Assembly: GCF_051859125.1 (NCBI RefSeq)
Contig: NZ_JBHYGG010000024.1
Coordinates: 16,083 to 80,082 of the forward strand
Reading direction: 5' to 3'
DNA from: Gemmata sp051859125
Lineage (GTDB): Bacteria > Planctomycetota > Planctomycetia > Gemmatales > Gemmataceae
DNA: 64,000 nucleotides
Shown here: positions 31,059 through 38,022 of the stretch, one piece after another
How the letters are laid out: every line of letters starts with the position of its first letter
How positions within the stretch are numbered: position 1 is the stretch's first letter
Translations under genes and position numbers: made by a program
The notes under the pieces: generated by a model
Seen by the model: the letters and a program-made list of their open reading frames with translations, nothing else
Database searches by the model: none
What the model was told of the DNA's origin: nothing

Positions 31059-31131
31059 GAGCGGCTCTCGTGACGGCGGGTCGGCTCCCATTGGGAGTAT
31101 CGGCCGTCGCGGGAAATGCCAGTGGAATCGG

Positions 31132-31698
31132 TCACGTCGCCGCGAGGGCCGCGATGACCGCACCGAGGCCGCCGTCACCGGTCAGTTCCCGCACCGGGAG
31201 CATCCCGAGGTAGCGCCGGCGGGCCTCGTTCACCACCGTCAACGCCATCGGATCGCCGCCCGTTAGACGCGCGTGAGCGTGGGCGACCACGGCGCTCCGT
31301 AGCGTGTTGGCCTGCACGCGGATCGTGTGCGGCACCCACCGGCCCGGGTGCAGGTGCAGGTAGCGGCCGTCGGCCGGGCCGAGCCGCACCGTCCACTGCG
31401 AGCCGTCGGTGACCGTGAGCATCGAGAACTCGCCCTGCGCTTGCAGGAACGCGGCGAGCGGCTCGAACGCGAACCGGCCCGCGGCCCGCAACTGCGCCGC
31501 GACCTGCTCGCCGATCTCCGCGGGCGTCAGCGCGCCGGTGTAGAGGTCCATGAGCCGCGAACCGACCACCGCCATCTCGGGCACGAGCGCCTCAACACCC
31601 GCACTGCCCCCCGCAACGGCACGCTCGATCCGCCAGCGGATCCAACCGGCGTGGTGCTTCCAGGTGTTGAGCAGAACGGGGTGTCCGGGGTCGTCCAC
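31132..31698 (-). CDS. Hypothetical protein preceded by a terminator-bearing leader
   Basis: 188 residues, not recognised. It is Ala/Arg-rich with balanced codon use like its neighbours. Segments include NTWKHHAGWIRWRIERAV and WTVRLGPADGRYLHLHPGRWVPHTIRVQANTL. The latter is probably a beta-rich core, and no membrane helix or signal is seen. I chose the GTG at 31698 because it has GAGGA seven bases upstream and because an intrinsic terminator on the same strand (31727-31754) lies just before it; a start further upstream would place that terminator inside the gene. The terminator could attenuate this gene. Function unknown. Confidence 0.6.
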   Translation of the reverse strand: MDDPGHPVLLNTWKHHAGWIRWRIERAVAGGSAGVEALVPEMAVVGSRLMDLYTGALTPAEIGEQVAAQLRAAGRFAFEPLAAFLQAQGEFSMLTVTDGSQWTVRLGPADGRYLHLHPGRWVPHTIRVQANTLRSAVVAHAHARLTGGDPMALTVVNEARRRYLGMLPVRELTGDGGLGAVIAALAAT

Positions 31699-31726
31699 AG
31701 CAGTGTCCTCGGGCCCGGGAGCCTCC

Positions 31727-31754
31727 AAGAAAAACGCCCGGGGAGCCCCGGGCG
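31727..31754 (-). terminator. Intrinsic terminator/attenuator before the 31132-31698 gene
   Basis: On the minus strand CGCCCGGGGCTCCCCGGGCG (31735-31754 in reverse) is followed by TTTTTCTT. It is a very strong hairpin plus U-tract, ending 29 bases before the GTG start of the downstream gene. No minus-strand coding gene lies between it and 31976, so it ends a leader or a small RNA. Confidence 0.85.
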
Positions 31755-31860
31755 TGAAGAGTGTCGACCGCCGCAAGTTTACGAAGCGCTGTTGCAAGTC
31801 CTGTTCTTGCGAACAGAACCCTCTTATGCAAAGGGGTTGCGTGTAAGCCTCGTTGGTGGG
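31755..31860 (-). ncRNA. Candidate structured leader or small RNA
   Basis: On the minus strand this stretch contains the stem-loop GTTCTGTTC-GCAA-GAACAGGAC, closed by a GNRA-type tetraloop, then CTTGCAACAGCGCTTCG and the terminator at 31727-31754. No protein gene on this strand explains the terminator. It may be a cis-acting attenuator leader or an independent RNA of about 100-130 bases. The 5' end is a guess. Confidence 0.35.
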
Positions 31861-31976
31861 TCAGCGGTCAACGATTGAGGGACGCCGCGGTCGGCGTGCG
31901 GGTTCGCGAATTCTGGACAAACGCGCATGCGGCCCCGATACTGGCGGCGCACCATCCCCGAACGTGAGGACTCTCC

Positions 31977-32408
31977 ATGCGACCGCTCGCCGCCTCGGTT
32001 CTCCTGTCCGCCGCCCTCGCGGCGGTGCTGACTTCGCCCCCGGTCTGTGCCGAGATCCCCAAGCCCGAGAAGTTCGACGAGACCGGGTTCGTCGCGATCT
32101 TCGACGGCAAGACGCTTGACGGGTGGAAGGTCTCGGCGAAGACCGGCCACAGCGGCAAGAGCAAGAACAAGAGTGGCGGGAAGTGGGTCGTCGAGAGCGG
32201 CGCGATCGTCGGCAGCCAGGACGAGCCGGGCAACGGCGGCATCGTCATCACCGAGAAGCAGTACGGCGACTTCGAGGTCGCGCTGGAGATGAACAACGAC
32301 GACGGCCCGGACAGCGGCCTGTTCCTCCGCAGCACCGACACCGGCAAGTGCTACCAGGCGATGATCGACTACCATAAGGGCGGCAATCCCCGCTTCACAA
32401 GTTGGTAG
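31977..32408 (+). CDS. DUF1080 (3-keto-disaccharide hydrolase-like) protein, 3' truncated
   Basis: 143 residues with a signal peptide (MRPLAASVLLSAALAAVL...CA). The DUF1080 beta-sandwich begins GFVAIFDGKTLDGWKV and continues to GDFEVALEMNNDDGPDSGLFLRSTDTGKCYQAMIDYHKGG. The family normally runs for at least 70 more residues, typically GNxxGVYG after that point. Here the frame switches to an unrelated tail (NPRFTSW) and stops. The gene is therefore cut near 32388, exactly where coding density and composition change. The remnant is unlikely to fold fully. The missing 3' part is not seen in the window. Confidence 0.75.
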   Translation: MRPLAASVLLSAALAAVLTSPPVCAEIPKPEKFDETGFVAIFDGKTLDGWKVSAKTGHSGKSKNKSGGKWVVESGAIVGSQDEPGNGGIVITEKQYGDFEVALEMNNDDGPDSGLFLRSTDTGKCYQAMIDYHKGGNPRFTSW

Positions 32409-32448
32409 TCTGGTCCTCGACTTCAGCACCTCTCCTCCGCTCCCCTCC

Positions 32449-32468
32449 CCGGCTCAGATCTCGGAGCG
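32449..32468 (+). repeat. Palindromic boundary element, degenerate copy 1
   Basis: GGCTCAGATCTCGGAGC keeps the left half of the dyad seen elsewhere as GGCTCAGAGATCTGAGCC. It lies about 60 bases after the point where the DUF1080 gene is cut. Confidence 0.4.
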
Positions 32469-32681
32469 CCCCGTTTAAGGGCTCTGGCGCGCGCTCTGTT
32501 GCGCGATCCCGCCCGGGGTGAGGGTTTACCCCCTCGGGCGTGATCGGCGCTCCTGGGGCCATTTCTGCGCGAAAGTTCCACCAGTCTCATTCACAGTTTC
32601 AGAGCCCCCCGGCGGCCCCTTCGCGCTGCGGGCAGGGGAGCGCGGTTGCTGAGCGCGTGAGCAGCGCCCCCGACCCGCGCG

Positions 32682-32849
32682 GGTGGTGTTGACCGTCGGA
32701 AGGACGAAGGGGGGGCTTCCCGCATCCCCGGCGCACACCCCAGCACCAGGGCGATGAACCGTAACGGGCCGCCGAGCCATCAGCGCCGCGGGGTGCTGAG
32801 CCGCGTGACCGGGGCCGACCCTCTCTTCACTCCGACGGTCAACACCACC
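32682..32849. repeat. 19-bp perfect inverted repeat containing the GACCGTCGGA motif
   Basis: GGTGGTGTTGACCGTCGGA at 32682-32700 is the exact reverse complement of 32831-32849. Both arms contain the leader sequence (TCCGACGGTC) of the palindromic boundary element, here without the dyad, so 130 bases are enclosed by two facing leaders. Confidence 0.7.
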
Positions 32850-32870
32850 TCTCCCTCTCCGCCCGCTTCG

Positions 32871-32934
32871 GTGTGTCCCAGTTAGCCCCTCAGATACCAG
32901 AGTCTGTTCTTAATACAGGCTAACTGGGACACAC
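32871..32934. repeat. 17-bp perfect inverted repeat
   Basis: GTGTGTCCCAGTTAGCC at 32871-32887 pairs perfectly with 32918-32934 around a 30-base AT-richer loop. No T-run follows. It may be a decayed element end or an RNA hairpin; no gene is attached. Confidence 0.65.
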
Positions 32935-33092
32935 TCGGGCTGCTGGGTAAGTCGGTAAACAAGTGTTTCGGAAAGATCTTTCGGAAAGATCTTTCCTAAC
33001 GACCGCACGCCAAAGCGATGGTCTTGAAGAATACTGTCACTGCGTATAAGATGCCACCGTGGAAACCGTGCGGGATTCCGGGGGGTAAGACG

Positions 33093-33566
33093 ATGCGCGA
33101 GAGCGAGCCCGAGGGGGTGCGGATCGGTGAGTTGTGCGATGCGGCCAGCACGCCGTTCAAGGTGGTCTGGAAGGGCACATACAACGCAGGCCTTCACCCC
33201 ATGCGCCCCGCGCTCCCGGGGCAACGCGACTCGGCGCGCTACTCCGTTCCCCAGGTCGTCGCCGTGCGTGTGGCCCGGCTGCTCCACCAGAAATTCGGCG
33301 TGGCCCCGGCCGACCTGCGCGATTTGATCTCGCGCATATGGCACATGTCCAAGGACGACCTCCGGGCCGAGTTCGCGGCCGGTCGGACCTGCTGCGTGAT
33401 ACTGGGGCGCGCGGCCGCAGGCTTGCTCTTTCGGCCGACCGCCGTCTACGACTTCGACGCTGCCCTCAAGGCGCAGGGCTACCGCGCCCAGGTGGTCGCC
33501 GTGAGTGTTGAGCGGGAGTACGAGCGGGTGATAGAGCGGCTCCAAATCACTCAGGAGGTGAACTGA
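33093..33566 (+). CDS. Hypothetical protein, possible MerR-like DNA-binding N-terminus
   Basis: 157 residues, not recognised with confidence. The N-terminus GVRIGELCDAASTPFKVVWKG and RYSVPQVVAVRVARLLHQKF loosely follow the MerR-type winged helix (R/I-G-E-L ... R-Y-S/T). This is an inference. The ATG at 33093 follows GGGGGGTAAGACG; an upstream ATG at 33018 lacks a good ribosome site. Its TGA overlaps the ATG of the next gene by one base (TGATG), so the two are translationally coupled. The small gene set 33093-34640 may be the regulatory/replication part of a mobile element. Confidence 0.6.
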   Translation: MRESEPEGVRIGELCDAASTPFKVVWKGTYNAGLHPMRPALPGQRDSARYSVPQVVAVRVARLLHQKFGVAPADLRDLISRIWHMSKDDLRAEFAAGRTCCVILGRAAAGLLFRPTAVYDFDAALKAQGYRAQVVAVSVEREYERVIERLQITQEVN

Positions 33567-33787
33567 TGGACACACCTCATCCAATGGCGCGGGTCTCCTC
33601 CGGATGGAGTGCTACGGTGCAGTTCCTTGCGCCGTCCGGGGCGACAGTCGTGTTCGCAATTGACAGGGACGGGCCGCGTGGCGCGCTCATGCCTGCGCTA
33701 GCCCACTTGTGCGCGCAGCGGGCTGCGAAGCGAGTAGCGCAGAATTCTGAGCCGGTTGGGGATGGTCCCCGGTCGGAGGAAGGGTGA
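33566..33787 (+). CDS. Small hypothetical protein, coupled to the upstream gene
   Basis: 73 residues with no recognised domain. A short beta-like core (SATVQFLAPSGATVVFAIDRDG) is followed by an Ala/Arg-rich helix. The start overlaps the stop of the upstream gene by one base, which is the main evidence that it is real. A 14-bp stem-loop follows before the third gene of the set. Confidence 0.5.
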   Translation: MDTPHPMARVSSGWSATVQFLAPSGATVVFAIDRDGPRGALMPALAHLCAQRAAKRVAQNSEPVGDGPRSEEG

Positions 33788-33795
33788 CTGAAACG

Positions 33796-33838
33796 AAGAT
33801 GCCACGAGCAAACTTTCCAGGGCCGCTCGTGGCATCTT
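33796..33838 (+). promoter_or_regulatory. Stem-loop immediately before a GTG-start gene
   Basis: AAGATGCCACGAGC (33796-33809) pairs perfectly with 33825-33838 around a 15-base loop. The ribosome site GAGGTG of the next gene begins right after the stem. No T-run follows, so it may affect translation or mRNA stability rather than end transcription. Confidence 0.6.
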
Positions 33839-33851
33839 GAGGTGAACATCA

Positions 33852-34640
33852 GTGAGTCTACCAAGCCGGGGCGCACCGTCAAGCGCCGCAGATGAACTCA
33901 CCCCGTGGGCCGTGGAACGGATCAAGGGGCTACTCGGGCTGCCTGACCCTCATGGCTCGTGCCGTCGGGCTGGGAGACCGGCGCACCTGCGAAGCATCAG
34001 CGATCCGAGTCGCGAGAAAGTCGTGCGGTTCGAGTGCAAAAGCTGGACCTGCCACGTGTGCGTCGCTCGGCTCAGGTGGCGGGCCGGCATCCACTACTCG
34101 ATGCAGATCCTCCGGGCCGACGGTGACCTGTTCTACAAGCGGTCCGAGGCGGGTGAGTGGGGGCGGGACCGTAAGGGGCTTCAGCGCGAGCGCGCGTCGT
34201 GGGTCCGCATCGGGGCTGCGGGCGAGTCGGGGGTGGTCTTCGGGTGCATCCCGGCCCGCTTCGGGTCGGCGTTCAGCGACCCGCACGGGGCCATTCGGCG
34301 GCTCGGGCAGGTACTCCGGGCGTTGAGACCGCAGCTGCCCGTAACGGGTCGGCGGAACCGGCCAGTGAGAAGCTCGACGGACTGGAAGCTCCCGTCCGCG
34401 TCGCCCCGGTTCGAGCGGGTCGGCTGGGTGACCGTGACCGACCCGGGCGAGTTGGCCCGGCGGCTCGACGCCCTGGGCGTGCGCTACGGACTCAGGCACG
34501 GGCGGGGTTCGAAGCTGTGGGAGGTGGTCCTGCCGTACGTACCGGAGGAGATGAAGCCGAGGCTCACCGAGGTGCTCACGGCCACGCGGTCGGTGGTACG
34601 CTCGGAGGCCCGGCTCAGAGTTTTGTACTCGGCCGCGTAG
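33852..34640 (+). CDS. Hypothetical protein with a CxxxxCxxC zinc-type motif
   Basis: 262 residues. FECKSWTCHVCVARLRWRAG (near residue 60) has three cysteines spaced as in zinc-binding, DNA-associated proteins of plasmids and phages, but no replication or integrase catalytic motif can be assigned. The C-terminal part (WVTVTDPGELARRLDALGVRYG) is alpha/beta. Start is the GTG at 33852 with GAGGTG seven bases upstream. Third gene of the 33093-34640 set on one strand. Function unknown; a replication-initiator-like role is a guess only. Confidence 0.6.
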   Translation: MSLPSRGAPSSAADELTPWAVERIKGLLGLPDPHGSCRRAGRPAHLRSISDPSREKVVRFECKSWTCHVCVARLRWRAGIHYSMQILRADGDLFYKRSEAGEWGRDRKGLQRERASWVRIGAAGESGVVFGCIPARFGSAFSDPHGAIRRLGQVLRALRPQLPVTGRRNRPVRSSTDWKLPSASPRFERVGWVTVTDPGELARRLDALGVRYGLRHGRGSKLWEVVLPYVPEEMKPRLTEVLTATRSVVRSEARLRVLYSAA

Positions 34641-36380
34641 CACAACAGCATACCGGCGGGCGGGCGAGAGGCGCACGCGGAGGCGCCAAGCCCCGCCGAG
34701 CCAGACCGTAATCACTCACACCGAGGTCGCGACTACCGGCGCGGCGAACACGAGCGAGAAGGTGCGGTGCAGGGAGAACCCGACCGTTCTCTCGCGACAG
34801 AGATCCGACCCGGACGCGATCCAGTGGCATCCCCCAAGGATCACGGAACCTCACCGCGTGCATTGCGGACGGCGGTCAAGCGTCGCCCGCGACAGCGTCA
34901 TCTGTCGAAGCGTCCTCTGGGTGCCAGGGGTCGATGCTCTGACTGCAGGCCGCCGATGTCGGCGCCACCTTGAGCGCGTGTTCCCGTGCGTGGCTGCGGC
35001 CGACGGGGAGAAAGCCCGCCCCCGGCGTTCCAGAAGAAGGGGGCAAGGTGACCCGGTCGCGGGTTGCCGAACCGTGATGGCCGTTGCGCGTCCGACACAC
35101 TGGCGGCTTCAGTCGAGAGACCTTCACGGCGGGCGGGGTGAAAGCCGCGGGTGCCCGAACCAAACACCGCGGACGGTTCCAGCATACCACAGGCTCCGGT
35201 CCGGGATGCTCGACCTCCACCGACTCCACCAGGGGTCGGTGCGCACCCACTCACCAATCGCGGGATGTTTTTCCAGAGGGCCGGCCAGGCTGCTGGCACC
35301 ACAAGCATTCAGAACCCACAGGGCGCCAGGATCCGGCCGACTCCCTGGAGCAGCCGCCGAGTGCGCGCGGGCCGGCTCATGGCCGCCGGCGAAACCCAGA
35401 AGGGATACAGCTCACCACGAACACCTCAGTTTCGCGCGGCGCAAGGCTGTACCATCCCCGGTGGGTGTCGCGGCTGTCCCGGGGGGCAAACCCTTCTCCT
35501 CTCCGACGGTCCACACCACTTCTGCCGCCCTACCTCCACCAACGAGTCCCAACTCCCGACGCGCTGCCACCGTGAGACCGCCGCACAAAATCCGGATGCG
35601 GCGGTCGCGTAGAGAAGCCGGCGAGCGCCCTCTGCCTCTGAGCCTGGCCCCGACGTCTCGGCCCCAGCCGGGAAACCGGCGGCGTTCGGCTCCTCGTTCC
35701 AGGAGACACAGAACCCTATCCACGGACCCACGGAACCATAGGGTCGTCGAGATACCCGCGAGAAACAACCGATTTGTGCGGTCCCGGAAGGATGCATGGG
35801 GAGAGTTCACGCCGGGACGCCGGCCCGATACGCACCGTTACCAGTTCGGCTGAGGAGGGTGACCCGCTTGCTCAAAGTTCTGAGCCGCCAGGACCGAGGC
35901 TACGAACGCGAAGGCGGGTGTGTTGATTCGACGCAGAGACATGACGCCAGCAACCGGGTCGGTCAGCGGGATTGGGCTAGTCCCTGCTCCGCTTGGCCCG
36001 GATCGCCCCACCGCAAGAAGAGATCATTAAAACCGACGTACTTATGGAAAGGGCAATATTTGAGAGATAGTCGAAATGGAGGGCGAGAATGGGCTCAAAA
36101 TTGGGACCCGTATATAAGGTCGTTCATGGGAGTATACCGCCCCACACCTTAGGCGTCGGTGAAATCGACGTAAGTCGGCGAAATTAGGGTGCTCTACACG
36201 GTACTCGAACGGGTCGACCCAGGGGCTTGGGCACGCCGGGGAATCGATCCCCGGGCAATGGTGACCAGATCAAGCGGATGCTGCGGGGTACACAACATCG
36301 GTTGCCGTTAACCCCTGGAGACGGGGGGAGTGCCGACCCGCGGGGCGGGTCGACTCTCACGTTGGTCGGCGGCCACGGTT
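34641..36380. other. Long stretch without a convincing gene
   Basis: About 1.74 kb. Open frames exist on both strands, but their products are Arg/Pro/Ser-rich and lack any family signature, so I treat them as chance frames. It contains one leader motif of the boundary element (TCCGACGGTC at 35502-35511). Near 36000-36180 there is a visibly AT-richer patch (ATTAAAACC, CAATATTTGAGAGATAG, GTATATAAGG) that could hold a promoter or RNA gene; none is identifiable. Confidence 0.55.
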
Positions 36381-37298
36381 TCACTCGGACGAGTGCCGCA
36401 GGACGAACACGGTGTTGGTTACGCCCGCCGCGGTGGTGTACTGCCGCGTTCCGGTGCACTCCACGATCCCGGGGAGGGTGATCGAGCGGCCGTCCACCAG
36501 CCCGGAGGCGTTCAGCTCCACCCAGTAGACGGCCGAGTCGTGCATCAGAAGGGCGGCGTCGCTGTTGAGGACTTGAATAACCTTGAACGTCGGCACGAAG
36601 TCGTCGTCGATGCGGAGCTTCCCGAAGTCCCCGACGCGGAGGCTCGCGAGTTGGACGCTGGGTTCCCACGTGTCCGCCCCGGCGACCGCGGCCTTGGCCG
36701 CTGCCAACTTGGTCGTCGCGTCGGCGACCGCCTTCTTCTCCTCCAACTCCTGCTTCCCGGTCGACGCCCTCCGCAGACGACCCTTGGCGTTTGCGAGTTC
36801 GGTCTCGGCGGCGGTGATGGCCGCCAACAGCCTTTCCTTGCGCGCGGCGCGTTCCGACAGGACGAACGCCTGCCAGCGCTCTCGGACCGTCGGGGCAGGC
36901 GGCTCGGGCACCGCCTTCGCGCTCTTCTCCGCGACCTTGACGGGCGCTCGGCTCGTGGACGCCTGCTGTTGCTGCGGGTCCGAGCCCCGTCTGCTGTTGT
37001 AGCCGATGAACCCCACGAACCCGCAGACGAGCACGACGGCTGCGAAGCACCCGAGCGTTCCCCCGAACATCATCCGGAATGCCCCGCCGCCGCGTGAGCT
37101 TCGGTCCCGTTCCCGGGGCCGGCGGCGTGGAGAGGGGGCATCACTCTCGGTGAGATCGAAGGGGACCGGCGGAGGAGGTGCAGCGGGAGTCGCAACGGCG
37201 ACTATTGCCCCGCACCGCCCGCAGGTGAAGCCCGGATGGGGCCAAGGGTCGGGAAGGACGGCGGACGTGGCGCACGCGGGACAGGTGACGGCGGGCAT
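36381..37298 (-). CDS. Zinc-ribbon, single-membrane-span, coiled-coil protein
   Basis: 305 residues. A cytoplasmic zinc ribbon (CPAC at 6-9 and CGRC at 26-29) leads into a basic/Pro linker. One membrane helix follows (about 78-98, GCFAAVVLVCGFVGFIGY), then an Ala/Lys/Glu-rich coiled coil (about 140-195). The C-terminal beta-rich domain (LRVGDFGKLRIDDDFVPTFKVIQVL ... DSAVYWVEL) is not assigned. Such zinc-ribbon plus membrane-helix proteins are common and poorly characterised in planctomycetes. The start at 37298 gives the ribbon. It stands alone in a gene-poor stretch. Confidence 0.72.
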   Translation of the reverse strand: MPAVTCPACATSAVLPDPWPHPGFTCGRCGAIVAVATPAAPPPPVPFDLTESDAPSPRRRPRERDRSSRGGGAFRMMFGGTLGCFAAVVLVCGFVGFIGYNSRRGSDPQQQQASTSRAPVKVAEKSAKAVPEPPAPTVRERWQAFVLSERAARKERLLAAITAAETELANAKGRLRRASTGKQELEEKKAVADATTKLAAAKAAVAGADTWEPSVQLASLRVGDFGKLRIDDDFVPTFKVIQVLNSDAALLMHDSAVYWVELNASGLVDGRSITLPGIVECTGTRQYTTAAGVTNTVFVLRHSSE

Positions 37299-38022
37299 GG
37301 GTGGGCTCTTGATCGGGTGCCCGTCAAAAGCGGAGCGGCGGACGCAAAGCCGCTCCAGCAGGCCCGGCCAAGAGCCTTACGAAACGGACTCTGGCCGCCG
37401 CCCCTATCGGGGCGTGGTCAGGTCCGCTTTCGTAAAACACCGTGAACCTTTCGGATCACGTTTGGCCGGTTCGCTGGAAGCGGGACCATGCTCACGCATG
37501 GTTCAGATTGTTTCGGGGCAATGCGTTTGCCCCGCTTGCGTGCGACGACTCCGTTGGCGGTACGGGTGCGGACGGCACGACGCCGTGCGCTGAGTGAGAA
37601 TGATATCTCGGCAGCTCGGCGGGGGGAATGGCCGAACGCCCACTCTTTCGAAGCAAGTCTGGCCCACAGGCCGTCAGATTCCCGCGGTCAGGCTGTCAGC
37701 TCCACATGGCTCGGATGTTGCGCGCCGACCGGGTTGGTCCAAGTGTTTCATTGCCGGAGGTTCTTTCGGAAGGGCCGTCGAAAACCAACATTCAGGCATA
37801 TATCATTCATCGTACCGAACCCCGATTGACCTTGTGAAGGGCGACCCGGCCTCCGAACGGTCAGGCGACTGGCGGGCTCAGACCTCTGAGCCCGCGGGTG
37901 GTCCTTCGGCCAAACCCGCCCAGTTCAGCTTCTGCGGATGTGACTTGAGGCGTACTCGGTCGCCAGGGGTGTCCAGAGCGGCGCCGGAATGAGCGGAGCG
38001 AAACCCCGACGGAGCAACGCAA
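37299..38022. other. Intergenic stretch with one boundary element
   Basis: No supported gene in 724 bases between the zinc-ribbon gene and the helicase. The only structure is the palindromic element at 37852-37895, about 130 bases before the helicase start. Confidence 0.55.
37852..37895 (+). repeat. Palindromic boundary element, copy 2
   Basis: Leader TCCGAACGGTC (37852-37862), then 9 bases, then an 11-bp stem GCGGGCTCAGA / TCTGAGCCCGC (37872-37882 and 37885-37895) with a 2-base loop CC. It lies upstream of the helicase gene. Confidence 0.75.

Larger units (their letters stand above)
32409..33092. other. Non-coding entry to the accessory region
   Basis: No convincing gene in 684 bases. It holds a degenerate copy of the palindromic boundary element, a 19-bp and a 17-bp inverted repeat (listed separately) and a TCTTTCGGAAAGATCTTTCG-like short tandem near 32975. 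Composition and style differ from the compact left half. Confidence 0.6.

Noticed and set aside
33018..33092. Upstream ATG extending the first gene of the 33093-34640 set
   Set aside because: No ribosome site, and the added 25 residues look unlike protein next to the well-spaced site before 33093.
34762..35853. A 363-codon plus-strand frame in the gene-poor stretch
   Set aside because: Product is Arg/Pro/Ser/His-rich without domains, good start or conserved features; treated as chance.
36190..36290. tRNA-like T-arm (CGGGGAATCGATCCCCG) near 36235
   Set aside because: No matching acceptor stem, D-arm or anticodon arm can be placed on either strand; the sequence is simply palindromic.
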